Shown: positions 27,901 to 35,329 of the stretch, piece after piece
Layout: the number at the start of each line of letters is the position of its first letter
How positions within the stretch are numbered: the first letter of the stretch is position 1
Origin: Granulicella sp. S156
GTDB lineage: Bacteria > Acidobacteriota > Terriglobia > Terriglobales > Acidobacteriaceae
Reading direction: 5' to 3'
Length of the DNA stretch: 64,000 nt
Assembly: GCF_009766105.1 (NCBI RefSeq)
Contig: NZ_LMUH01000026.1
Span: 360,721-424,720 of the forward strand
The notes under the pieces: model-generated
Database searches by the model: none
The model's input: only the letters and a program-made list of their open reading frames with translations
Told to the model about the DNA's origin: nothing
Position numbers and translations under genes: made by a program

Positions 27901-28138
27901 TGTGATCGCGCAGGACGAAGTTGCTAACATTGCGCTCGCCATCATCGAAATCATCAAAACTCATCACATCGTCGATGTGTGGTCGAATCCGATTGCACAA
28001 AACAACATGCGCAACGCAATTGATGACTATTTCTTCGATGTATTGAGGGACGAGAGAGGCATCACAGTCTCTGTCAAGCTAATGGACGAAATTGACCAGA
28101 AGATCATGGACCTTGCTCGTGCGAGGTTCCCCGGATGA
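24923..28138 (+). CDS. hsdR: Type I restriction endonuclease subunit R
   Basis: 1071 aa, full length. The N-terminal PD-(D/E)XK nuclease has CDIVAYVNGIPFVVIENKRP (Asp ~153, Glu 167, Lys 169) preceded by RFIDWGHPENNVFHVTAE. The superfamily 2 motor follows: Walker A TQGSGKSLTM (~340-345), VDESHRTQ (438-441), GFTGTPL, and the C-terminal RecA lobe with KLLTGFDAPRNAVLYV and QAIARVNR. A helical C-terminal region would dock on HsdM. It translocates DNA with ATP and cuts away from the site. It overlaps the HAD gene and the following metalloprotease gene by 4 nt each. Confidence 0.96.
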   Translation: MIFDAAEKHQSQIPALQLLVALGFKPLSQAEAITLRGGRLRNVVLDDVLTEQLLIINRFTYRGREYAFDLEDAHEAMRRLKPTPDRLKGLRGTNQDIYDTLVLGTTITKTIDGDSKSYSFRFIDWGHPENNVFHVTAELSVERTATTQTKRCDIVAYVNGIPFVVIENKRPTESLKKAGSQLIGYQSEDNIPQLFHFAQLLLTMNRQEARFATVGTPQKFWQTWKDEEDNDASIAVSANRPLTVDEKEAIFSGDFAAARSHFDAMLSEGDRAITAQDRTIYALCRPERLLDLVRRFTVFDGGNRKIARHPQFFGIRKAVARLKQFDLKGVRKGGVIWHTQGSGKSLTMVMLGRSLALDKEILNPRIIIVTDRDDLDKQIKDTFKSCELTPIRATSGAHLFELVRDKKPLVTTIINKFDSAARGNQDADMDANIVVLVDESHRTQTGRYGGHSQFAVKMRRFLPKACYIGFTGTPLLKDEKNTLSTFGGLIHRYAIDEAVADEAVVPLLYEGRLVEQQISGQVIDQWFDKISAGLTEEQKADLKRKFSRMEALATTGQAIRAKAFDISEHFRQYWQGTGFKAQLVAPSKSAAIRFKDVLDEIGHVTSEVVISAPDDNEGNEEVDKDSKDLVRIFWDKMMARFKTEDEYNRQIIDAFKGSGDPEILIVVSKLLTGFDAPRNAVLYVCKSLREHNLLQAIARVNRLYEEDGTEKQFGFIIDYEGLLGELDRALTTYSAFDGYDASDLAGTVHDVREEIRKLPQLHDQLWDLFKPVKNKRDMEQFEQFLADDSIRQEFYERLRAFSRCLHISMSSDKLLDVFNEAKVDSMKRDWKQFSELKRSVQLRYQETVDLKEFEPKIQKLLDDHVVAMPAETIIQLVNINDPDALEAVVQENDVSDASKADRIASATRKTITEKMDEDPTFYRRFSELLAKTIQDYRAKRISERDYLKNVIDLASKVARKDRGLDVPKPIRNDQDGQAFFGVLDGSLVNADGAVIAQDEVANIALAIIEIIKTHHIVDVWSNPIAQNNMRNAIDDYFFDVLRDERGITVSVKLMDEIDQKIMDLARARFPG

Positions 28139-28851
28139 CCAGGGAACAGTATTACGTTCAGTATGGAGCTGGATCCATTGACTTTGCAGTGGTCCGTCGC
28201 GATAGAAAGACACTAGAGATTGCAGTCGAACCTGATGCTCGGGTTATGATTTCTGCGCCATTCGATACGCCTTTAGACCGCATCCTCGAAAGGGTTCGTC
28301 GGCGCGCGGCTTGGATTCAGAGACAACAACGCTTCTTCGCGCAATATGCTCCGAGGACGCCAGAAAGACAATTCATCTCTGGAGAAACCCATCTTTATCT
28401 TGGTCGACAATACCGTCTGAAGGTCGTTCCGAACGGTGTCGGCACGGTGAAGCTCATCCGTGGATTCATCGTTGTTGAGAGCCAAAAACCGGATTGTTCG
28501 GAGATCACGCGCGACCTTGTCGAACAATGGTACAAAAGGCGTGCATTCGTGAAGTTTTCTGAACGGTTGGAACTCAACCTGCTACGCTTCCCAGACTCAG
28601 AGAGCTTTCGGCCCCATAAAATAATGATCCGTTCCCTTCGCCAACGCTGGGGGTCGATGTCTCCGTCAACTGGCCTGCTATTGAACCGTAGGCTTATTCA
28701 GGCACCGCTTGATGCAATCGACTACGTGATTACACACGAACTGTGCCATATCGCTGAACCACAACACAATTCGACATTCTTTCAGCTTCTGAGTCGAATA
28801 CTTCCAGATTGGCAAAGGCGAAAGGAACGACTGGAGAGGGTGATGGCATAG
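28135..28851 (+). CDS. YgjP-like (DUF45) zinc metalloprotease of the restriction operon
   Basis: 238 aa. The C-terminal domain has IQAPLDAIDYVITHELCHIAEPQHNSTFF, the WLM/DUF45 motif with HELCH (His201, Glu202, His205) and a third ligand in PQHN. IRSLRQRWGSMSPSTGLLLNRRLIQ is the family's 'RWGSC' region (Cys replaced by Met). The start overlaps the hsdR stop by 4 nt, so it belongs to the same operon. DUF45/YgjP proteases at the end of type I operons are seen elsewhere; control of HsdR turnover is a reasonable guess, not shown. Confidence 0.88.
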   Translation: MTREQYYVQYGAGSIDFAVVRRDRKTLEIAVEPDARVMISAPFDTPLDRILERVRRRAAWIQRQQRFFAQYAPRTPERQFISGETHLYLGRQYRLKVVPNGVGTVKLIRGFIVVESQKPDCSEITRDLVEQWYKRRAFVKFSERLELNLLRFPDSESFRPHKIMIRSLRQRWGSMSPSTGLLLNRRLIQAPLDAIDYVITHELCHIAEPQHNSTFFQLLSRILPDWQRRKERLERVMA

Positions 28852-29023
28852 CCCGCCATCGGACGAAATTTTGGGCACAAGCAATTCGCAGATTGTGCAT
28901 CAGCATTTGTGCCTTTCCAAGGTAGGACGAGACGGAGTGAGGCTCGTTGTCTCTGCTCTTGTGATATTTGTCCTAGACTTAGCAGAAACCGCCAAACTTC
29001 AATTCAAATAGAGAAAACCGACT

Positions 29024-29953
29024 ATGCCTATTCCCGATTACCAATCCATCATGCTTCCTCTTTTGCAATTTGCCTCCGACGGTGGAGAGCACCGCTCGCG
29101 CGACGGCATCACGGCTCTTGCTCAGCACTTCAATCTGACACCGGAAGAAGTCGCCACGCTCCTTCCGAGCGGCCAGGATTACTTGTTCGGAAACCGTTGG
29201 GGATGGGCGCGAACCTATCTCAAAAAGGCTGGCTTGATTGCCTATCCGAGCCGGGGAAAGTTCCAGATCACGAGTGAAGGCCGGAGTCTCCTCTCTGAGC
29301 AGCCTGCCAAGATCAATGTGGCCTTGCTAAAGCGGTACCCAAGCTTTTTAGAGTTTTGGAACGGAGCTGAGAAGGAAGGAGTCGCTCAAACCCCAATCTC
29401 CGCAGTGGAGTCACAGGTTGCCGAACAGACGCCTGAAGAGCTTATCGCTTCAGCTCACGAAAAGCTTCGAAAGCAAATCCAGTCTGAACTGTTGTCTAAA
29501 GTGATGTCCTGTACGCCGGCATATTTTGAGAGGCTGGTCGTGAGGCTGCTCACGGCGATGGGGTACGGCGGGTCACTGACGGATGCGGGTTCTGCATTGG
29601 GACGCACTGGAGACGGCGGCATCGATGGAGAAATTAAAGAAGACAAACTGGGCCTCGACCGAATCTACATTCAAGCCAAGAGATGGGGAGCGAACAACGT
29701 AGGCTCTCCGGAGGTTCGAGACTTCATTGGCGCATTGGCCGGGAAGAGAGCCCGGAAAGGCGTCCTCATCACAACATCGAAGTTCTCCAAAGATGCAATC
29801 GCCTGCGCCGCGAATCTCGAGAAAAACGTGATCTTGGTGGACGGAGACCGACTGAGCGAGCTGATGTTCGAATACGGGTTAGGCGTGACGACGGAAAGCA
29901 CCTACCATGTGAAGCGCATAGAGAATGACTTCTTTGATGAGGATGAAGTCTAA
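29024..29953 (+). CDS. mrr: Mrr-type (type IV) restriction endonuclease
   Basis: 309 aa. The N-terminal winged-helix Mrr_N domain (about 1-90) is recognised by RSRDGITALAQHFNLTPEE, NRWGWARTYLKKAGLIAYPSRG and FQITSEGRSLL. The C-terminal Mrr_cat nuclease has YFERLVVRLLTAMGYGG, GDGGIDG (Asp201) and IYIQAKRWG (Gln217-x-Lys219), the Mrr variant of PD-(D/E)XK. GVLITTSKFSKDA is also typical. Mrr cuts modified foreign DNA. It starts 172 nt after the restriction operon and is followed by two co-directional genes, so it may head a separate three-gene unit. Confidence 0.92.
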   Translation: MPIPDYQSIMLPLLQFASDGGEHRSRDGITALAQHFNLTPEEVATLLPSGQDYLFGNRWGWARTYLKKAGLIAYPSRGKFQITSEGRSLLSEQPAKINVALLKRYPSFLEFWNGAEKEGVAQTPISAVESQVAEQTPEELIASAHEKLRKQIQSELLSKVMSCTPAYFERLVVRLLTAMGYGGSLTDAGSALGRTGDGGIDGEIKEDKLGLDRIYIQAKRWGANNVGSPEVRDFIGALAGKRARKGVLITTSKFSKDAIACAANLEKNVILVDGDRLSELMFEYGLGVTTESTYHVKRIENDFFDEDEV

Positions 29954-30059
29954 CTTTCAACCAGATGCCGTGTGCGAACTACGGCGCGCTTGTAGTGCCA
30001 AACCAAGCGTTTGCATGCTGTAGCAATCTTCTCGATATATTCAAGGTTAGGGAGGTTGG

Positions 30060-31121
30060 ATGGCCTATACCGCAAGATTCATTGAGAACGTGGTACTGGA
30101 AGAGAAAGCACCGGCTGATTACTACGCCGAGTGTTGCGAATTCCTCGATGAATTCATCACAAAACGTCCGCGGATCGTCGGAACCGAAGTCCATGCGGCA
30201 CTCAAGTCGTTCTTGGTCATGCTTCTTTCCGCGCCGGAAGACCGCGCCCTCGGGTCGCTGGAGTCGGTCGATCGAGTTGTCAAACCTTTTGATGCTGATG
30301 ATCATTCGTCTTCGGAGCCTGGCACCACCGAGGCGTCGGCTTTGCTGCTGTTCGGCATGGCGGGCAAGGCGCTCTATTTCCTGTCCAAGCAGACTCAGAA
30401 TTCGCAATTTGAAACGGAGCTCGCGCGGCTCTTCCGAGATGTCGCCGATCTTCGATCCAATCTCTGGTTATTTCATATGTCGGCGCGAATGGCGCAGGCG
30501 GGATTCCAAATCCACTTCATTCCCGAACAGGAGGAGCCGACTCCAGATTATGTTGCTACGCGAGAGAACACACGAATCCATGTCGAAGCCAACACCCGGA
30601 ACCCGTCGGTCAAAACAATCGCCGGAATTCGAGATGCTCTGTGGAATGTCATGCATGGGTCGGCAAAGTCCGGTGGCAAGCAGATCAAGTTTAAGGACGC
30701 CGCCTATAGTCCTGGTCTGATCGTGGTGGACATCTCGAATTGCGACGTCGATTCGAACGAGACAGGATTGCTTCCGCATATAAAGCTTCGTGCTGACCTG
30801 TGCAAGCGTACGAGTTCTGGTTGGACGTATGACCTTTCGGGCGACCCGGAGTTTTTTGAGCATCCGGAGAACACCGGAAACCTCGTGGAGTACGCGATTC
30901 GTTATTTCCATCAGATGGCGGAATACAACCGGTACAGCGTCGGAGCGCTGCTCATCGGAATATCGATGGGAGTGAGGACGATCAACGAGGGAGTTCTCGG
31001 CGCTCCAAAGGGTGCGATCATGATCGTCGATTCAAGATACCCTCAACTCGCTCTGCCCGAGCTTGCGCCACAGATTTATCTGGTCGACACGCAAAACCCA
31101 TTGCCCGAAGGCACTCGATAG
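30060..31121 (+). CDS. Unrecognised 353-aa protein with a nuclease-like core
   Basis: I do not recognise the family. The first ~130 residues look helical (EFLDEFITKRPRIVGTEVHAALKSFLVMLL). In the middle, GFQIHFIPEQEEPTPDYVATRENTRIHVEANTR places Asp163 and Glu176 on two strands separated as in PD-(D/E)XK nucleases, but with Asn178 where Lys is expected, so a nuclease fold is only a suggestion. The C-terminal part has hydrophobic strands (SPGLIVVDISNCDVD, SVGALLIGISMGV). It lies 106 nt after the Mrr gene and 27 nt before a DUF2971 gene on the same strand, in a defence-rich element. Confidence 0.6.
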   Translation: MAYTARFIENVVLEEKAPADYYAECCEFLDEFITKRPRIVGTEVHAALKSFLVMLLSAPEDRALGSLESVDRVVKPFDADDHSSSEPGTTEASALLLFGMAGKALYFLSKQTQNSQFETELARLFRDVADLRSNLWLFHMSARMAQAGFQIHFIPEQEEPTPDYVATRENTRIHVEANTRNPSVKTIAGIRDALWNVMHGSAKSGGKQIKFKDAAYSPGLIVVDISNCDVDSNETGLLPHIKLRADLCKRTSSGWTYDLSGDPEFFEHPENTGNLVEYAIRYFHQMAEYNRYSVGALLIGISMGVRTINEGVLGAPKGAIMIVDSRYPQLALPELAPQIYLVDTQNPLPEGTR

Positions 31122-31148
31122 CAGTGAGGCTTCCGAATAGGATGCAGC

Positions 31149-31832
31149 ATGACTCTGACCACGAAGTTTCTACGCCGCTACAGCAATCTGCCGTCGCTTA
31201 TTCACCTGCTTACGACGAAGTCGCTGACGTTCCTCGATCCAGAATCCTGGGACGACAAAAATGATTCGCTCTTCATGCGCCTATACAAAGAAAAGAAAGA
31301 GCTCGATACGTTGCTTGCGGTCTGCTTCTCTCAAGAGACGGAGACATATCACCATTGGAGTGTGTTTGCATCGGGATCAAGCGGGGTATGCATTAGCTTC
31401 AGAAAACAAGAACTTTTGCAGGAATTGGGCCAATATGAAGGGATCAGGGGTCGGAAAGTCTCCTACATCCCGCTGAACGACTTGGGGGAAACGCCGAAAA
31501 AGGTGAGCAATCTTCCCTTCATGAAGAGAGCTCCCTTCGAACCGGAATCGGAATTTCGAGTGATCTTTGAGGAGCAGGGGAAACAGCGGTCCTATCTGAA
31601 TATCGACATTCCGGTCTCCTGTATTGATCGCGTCTACCTCAGTCCCTGGATGCCGCGAGCGGTCGCGGACTCGGTAAAATCCGCACTCAAGGGACTCGAC
31701 GAAGAAGGCGATATCGAGATCATTCGATCGACGCTGATTGAGAATGACCGGTGGGCTAACTTCGGGAAATCTGTCGTTGGCGAGGTCGAGGATGAAGCCC
31801 ATTCGCATCGACTGATGAAATCGAAGAAATGA
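31149..31832 (+). CDS. DUF2971 family protein
   Basis: 227 aa. The pattern LRRYSNLPSLIHLLTTKSLTFLDPESWDDKNDSLF, then LLAVCFSQETETYHHWSVFASGSSGVCISF and MKRAPFEPESEFRVIFE, is that of DUF2971. These are small proteins often found in defence islands and of unknown activity. The invariant positions are the 'W-DxxD' turn, the 'CFS...WxxYaxxxxGvCI.F' strand pair and the 'P.xxE.E.R' end. Third gene of the Mrr/353-aa/DUF2971 series; the ATG is 27 nt after the previous stop. Confidence 0.72.
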   Translation: MTLTTKFLRRYSNLPSLIHLLTTKSLTFLDPESWDDKNDSLFMRLYKEKKELDTLLAVCFSQETETYHHWSVFASGSSGVCISFRKQELLQELGQYEGIRGRKVSYIPLNDLGETPKKVSNLPFMKRAPFEPESEFRVIFEEQGKQRSYLNIDIPVSCIDRVYLSPWMPRAVADSVKSALKGLDEEGDIEIIRSTLIENDRWANFGKSVVGEVEDEAHSHRLMKSKK

Positions 31833-31872
31833 TGACGAGCCGTAACAGCGAGGCACTGTCGTGGCCCGCTCG

Positions 31873-33282
31873 TCAACGCCATCGAGTTCCTTCCCGCACG
31901 ATGAGGGAAGCGATCTGTTCTTCCGGTAAGCCCAAGTCCAGGAGAAGAACACCGCGAAGCAGTGCCCGTAGCTTTTGATTCAAGAAAAAGATTGCCGCCC
32001 CTTCCACAGGTGTCCGGCGGCGACGAGGGGAAACTTTGTTTCCTGCGTGAGTCAGGAAATTCCTCGTTGCGGCGACCTCTGCAGCAAACGCAGGAGGGTC
32101 TATCGTTAGCTGCATCAGGATGAAATCGGACAGTCTCGAACAGAGTGCTATAAGCCGTGAAGCAAAGGTCGGATCATTTGCATGCGCCATCGACTCACAA
32201 AGGCGGGAGGCTAGTGCTTGATCGACTTGTTCCTGGGCTAGCAATTGCGCATAGGCCCGTCGAATTCGTCTCAGTGTGGTCTTGGAGAGTGACGGATCTT
32301 CAAAGCTGACGCGATGAAAACCTTCCAGCGCTTGTGTCAGCGAAAGGAATTCTGTCTCGTAAAACAGATCTCCCTTGCGAAGAACGCCGAGTGCGAGGTT
32401 CTCGACAGAGCGAAATTCCTCGGGGTGAGAGAGCCATGTGGCCATTCCATGCGCAAGTTGACTGGTGGTGCAACGCACACAATCGAAAAGACCGAGCTTT
32501 TCGACGACTCGTTTTCTCTTGGCCACCACGTGTCCGGATTCTTCGCCTTTGTAAACGAACATAGTCTCCATAGCGACAGACGAGCCAAGCAGGAGAGAGA
32601 AGAAATTCTCTACACGGTTGCCGACATTGAGATACCAATTCAATGATTCCGGTTCCCCACTCTCGATCTCGACAAATGCGACGGGACGAGTGATACGGCC
32701 TCCGTCGTCTTCCGTTGAGAGAATCTCGGAGTGAACGAGCAAACTCGCGTGCACCCGAGTCTGGAAAACGCCAAGCTTGAAGACAACCCGCTCTTCGAGC
32801 GGAATCTTGAGCAGGATATGATCGGTTTCCCAAGTTTCATTGAGTGGGCCCGGCAGCCACTCTCCCAATCCTGTGTACGTGAACCGCGCCGACGTGAGCA
32901 CCTTATCGTCCAGGCCGCCCAGATGCATTCCACCTACGAGCAAGGAAGCGCGGTACGAGTTGGCCTCGATCCAGTGACCGGAACTCGTATCGCGCAGACC
33001 GGGATGCGCAATTTCCAGCAATTGGCACAGCGTGCAGATCCCATCAGCGGAGAATCCATGCATCACCGCGATCCGAGGGACCGCCCCACTCTCCGAGAGC
33101 CTCATGAGCGAGGCAAGCGAGGCCACACGAATGCGGTAGCCGTATTGCGGCGATGTAGTAAACGTCAGCCCGTTATCGTCATTGCTTAATGTGCCGGTCA
33201 GTACGACTTCTGGAGAATGCGGCTCCCAAAAGGCGGATACCAAGCTGAACTGGGAATCGAGACGGTTGTGCTTGTCGGACAT
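31873..33282 (-). CDS. ApeA-like HEPN protein (probable abortive-infection ribonuclease)
   Basis: 469 aa. The N-terminal half resembles the ApeA N-terminal domain: FWEPHSPEVVLTGTLSNDDNGLTF, with later strand motifs. The C-terminal helical half has the HEPN ribonuclease signature in EVAATRNFLTHAG (Arg407-Asn...His412, the Rx4H form). ApeA proteins are single-gene antiphage systems acting by abortive infection. It stands alone on the minus strand, converging on the DUF2971 gene. A decayed second copy of its C-terminal coding region lies just upstream (33394-33500). Confidence 0.75.
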   Translation of the reverse strand: MSDKHNRLDSQFSLVSAFWEPHSPEVVLTGTLSNDDNGLTFTTSPQYGYRIRVASLASLMRLSESGAVPRIAVMHGFSADGICTLCQLLEIAHPGLRDTSSGHWIEANSYRASLLVGGMHLGGLDDKVLTSARFTYTGLGEWLPGPLNETWETDHILLKIPLEERVVFKLGVFQTRVHASLLVHSEILSTEDDGGRITRPVAFVEIESGEPESLNWYLNVGNRVENFFSLLLGSSVAMETMFVYKGEESGHVVAKRKRVVEKLGLFDCVRCTTSQLAHGMATWLSHPEEFRSVENLALGVLRKGDLFYETEFLSLTQALEGFHRVSFEDPSLSKTTLRRIRRAYAQLLAQEQVDQALASRLCESMAHANDPTFASRLIALCSRLSDFILMQLTIDPPAFAAEVAATRNFLTHAGNKVSPRRRRTPVEGAAIFFLNQKLRALLRGVLLLDLGLPEEQIASLIVREGTRWR

Positions 33283-33379
33283 GATAGGTGTGCCTCAAGC
33301 CATCATCTTACGGTTCCACGGATAATGCTTGCGCCAGCATCGACCCATCGGCGGACACCTTGGCCCTTCCGAGTTGAGG

Positions 33380-33500
33380 AGGGCCATGCGAGTTTAGTGA
33401 GAACTTCCTTGCTGCTTGCGGACAGCAAGCGCAGGAGGGTCTATCGCCAGTTGCATGAGGGCCTGCTTAACCCTCACGGGCCCGAGGCAGCATTGAGATA
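33380..33500 (-). pseudogene. Remnant of an ApeA-like C-terminal region
   Basis: Minus-strand translation gives QALMQLAIDPPALAV, nearly the same as ILMQLTIDPPAFAAEV of the adjacent ApeA-like protein. After a frame change there is AARKFSLNSHG against ATRNFLTHAG. At DNA level, GCAGGAGGGTCTATCG is identical at 33431-33446 and 32089-32104. Too short and shifted to be a gene. Confidence 0.6.
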
Positions 33501-33659
33501 GTGCGCGCACCGCTTGCCCTGTGTGGATGGCTACTCGGAAGTCGGCTTCTAAAGAAGCAATCCATCGACGGTTGGAGGCGGGGGCCACGAGTATCGTAAC
33601 AGTCTTGTTCCTGCCCTCAACTCTGACCCTCAAATCATGCGCTCTGACGAGCGCGAATG

Positions 33660-33908
33660 AGGAAACCAAACCTTCCTAAGGGGCTGCCCTCGCGCGGCGC
33701 AAGGGCTTCCCCAATCTTCCGCGCTTCGCTTGTGCAGACCTCCGCTGCGCTCCGCCCTTTCCGTTCCGCCTTTGGCTCCCTCTCCAAGGGTGGGGAGACC
33801 CCTCCCTTGCGCCTTGCTACCCCGCCTTCGCCAGGTGGCGTTCGGCATGTAGGTACATGTCACGCATGGCATGAAAAGCAACGGCAACTGCCCAAGGAGA
33901 GAACACCC
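33660..33908 (+). promoter_or_regulatory. Highly self-complementary leader before the ArdC-like gene
   Basis: GGCGCAAGGG (33696-33705) pairs perfectly with CCCTTGCGCC (33804-33813), and inside that TCCCCA (33708-33713) pairs with TGGGGA (33791-33796). The rest is C-rich with many CGCTCCGC/CTGCGCT half-repeats. The frame of ardC is open through this region but the start at 33909 is far better supported. Single-stranded-DNA promoters of this shape precede antirestriction genes on conjugative plasmids; that role here is a hypothesis. Confidence 0.4.
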
Positions 33909-34835
33909 ATGAACACCGCCACAATCGCCACCCCGTCCAATGTCACCTCCTTCACCCAGAACCTCAAGATTCCGCAGCCAAAGCAGCAGACAACGAAAGA
34001 AGCAATCGCCGCCAATGTCCAAGCCCTCATCGAGCACCTGGAGCAGGGCCACTCCGAAGGACTGACCGCTTACCTTACCGCTATGGGCCGGTTTCACACC
34101 TACTCATTCGGCAACATCCTTGAGATCGCCCGGCAACGGCCAAACGCGACTCGCGTCGCTGGACTGTATGCGTGGAACCAGCTTGGTCGCAAAGTGAAGA
34201 AGGGAGAGCGCGGCATCCGCATCCTTGCCCCTGTGATCGGTGTTCGCCGGAAGAAGGATGCCGAGGCAGAAAAGGACATCCGCACCCAGAATCAAGCCGT
34301 GCTGGTTGGGTTCCGTTCCGCGTACGTCTTCGATGTCTCCCAGACCGAGGGCAAAGACCTTCCGGAGTTGTCGGAGCGCGTGACCGGCAATGTCGGGGAG
34401 TACAGCGAGCGGTTGCTAGACTTCATCTCCGCCCAGGGCATCCAGCTTGAGTTCAATGAGAGCATAGCGCCCGCACTAGGGATGAGCTACGGCAGCAGAA
34501 TCGCCGTTCTTCCTGGACAGGAAGCAGCCGAGGAGTTCAGCACGCTTGTTCATGAACTCGCCCACGAGATGTTGCACAAGGCGGAGCGGCGCACCGCGAC
34601 CACCAAAACAAGGCGGGAAACAGAGGCCGAGGCCATCGCGTTTGTGGTGGGCACGACCATCGGACTCAGTACGGGCAGGGCGTCCGCTGACTACATCCAC
34701 CTGTATCACGGCAACGCGGCACTCCTCACCGAGAGCCTTGAGGTCATCCAGAAGACATCGGCAGTCATACTGTCCGCGCTGGAATCGAACACGGCGGTGG
34801 CGTCCTCTGAGTCTTCATTGGCGGAGGCCAGTTGA
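33909..34835 (+). CDS. ardC: ArdC-like antirestriction protein with zinc metallopeptidase domain
   Basis: 308 aa. The N-terminal domain (about 30-155) matches ArdC/DUF1738 ssDNA-binding proteins: YLTAMGRFHTYSFGNILEIA, RVAGLYAWNQLGRKVKKGERGI, and GFRSAYVFDVSQTEGKDLPE. The C-terminal domain carries LVHELAHEMLHK (His215, Glu216, His219) and ETEAEAIAFVV, a zinc peptidase like IrrE/ImmA. Such proteins protect incoming transferred DNA from restriction. ATG 33909 has AAGGAG 9 nt upstream; a much longer open frame upstream is rejected. Fits a mobilizable element that must enter new hosts as single strand. Confidence 0.85.
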   Translation: MNTATIATPSNVTSFTQNLKIPQPKQQTTKEAIAANVQALIEHLEQGHSEGLTAYLTAMGRFHTYSFGNILEIARQRPNATRVAGLYAWNQLGRKVKKGERGIRILAPVIGVRRKKDAEAEKDIRTQNQAVLVGFRSAYVFDVSQTEGKDLPELSERVTGNVGEYSERLLDFISAQGIQLEFNESIAPALGMSYGSRIAVLPGQEAAEEFSTLVHELAHEMLHKAERRTATTKTRRETEAEAIAFVVGTTIGLSTGRASADYIHLYHGNAALLTESLEVIQKTSAVILSALESNTAVASSESSLAEAS

Positions 34836-34969
34836 TTCAGGGGCCGCCGAGTCCGCCTTTGGCGGCCTCGGCGCTTTTCAAAGACGCCCGTCTTCCCACC
34901 TGAAAGCTACTGAGAGAGCCGCAATTTCCTATGCACCGGACGGGCTGAACGAACAGCATACGCAACAAT

Positions 34970-35085
34970 ATTCCCGAACGGGAATGAATTCGCTGATTGC
35001 GGGTTAATCCCGCCACAATATTCCCGTTCGGGATATTTCTGTCTACAAACCGTTCCCAGCTCTGATAATATTCCCGTACGGTAAC
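34970..35085. promoter_or_regulatory. Three HipB-type operators spaced exactly 50 bp
   Basis: ATTCCCGAACGGGAAT at 34970-34985, ATTCCCGTTCGGGATA at 35020-35035 and ATTCCCGTACGGTAAC at 35070-35085. The first is a palindrome around AA; the others degrade on the right arm. Starts are 50 bp apart each time (about five helical turns), so bound dimers would lie on the same face of DNA. A further palindrome GCGGG-TTAAT-CCCGC lies at about 34998-35012. The hipB ATG follows 15 nt after the last operator. Confidence 0.75.
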
Positions 35086-35098
35086 TATAGAGGTCGCC

Positions 35099-35326
35099 AT
35101 GCGAACGACGGTTGAGCAAATTGGGAAGCTAATTCGAGCGACCCGGAAAGGTCTCGGAGTTACTCAGAGAGAGCTGGCGCTGACCTCGGGTACAGGATTG
35201 CGTTTCGTTGTAGACCTCGAACGAGGCAAGGAGACGTGCGAGATCGGGAAGGCACTGACCATCCTCCAGACTCTGGGAATCAAGTTGACGCTTGTTCCGC
35301 CTTCAGCGGCAGGGAAAGGAGAATAG
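35099..35326 (+). CDS. hipB: HipB-like antitoxin, XRE-family HTH
   Basis: 75 aa, a single Cro/CI-type helix-turn-helix: IGKLIRATRKGLGVTQRELALTSGTGLRFVVDLERGK, then ALTILQTLGIKLTLV, the short C-terminal strand typical of HipB. It would bind the three upstream operators and neutralise HipA. The stop is 3 nt before the hipA ATG. Upstream operators suggest tight autorepression. Confidence 0.88.
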   Translation: MRTTVEQIGKLIRATRKGLGVTQRELALTSGTGLRFVVDLERGKETCEIGKALTILQTLGIKLTLVPPSAAGKGE

Positions 35327-35329
35327 CGC

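Noticed and set aside
33657-33908. N-terminal extension of the ArdC-like protein
   Set aside because: No family likeness, and the start at 33909 has a good ribosome-binding site and the usual N-terminus.
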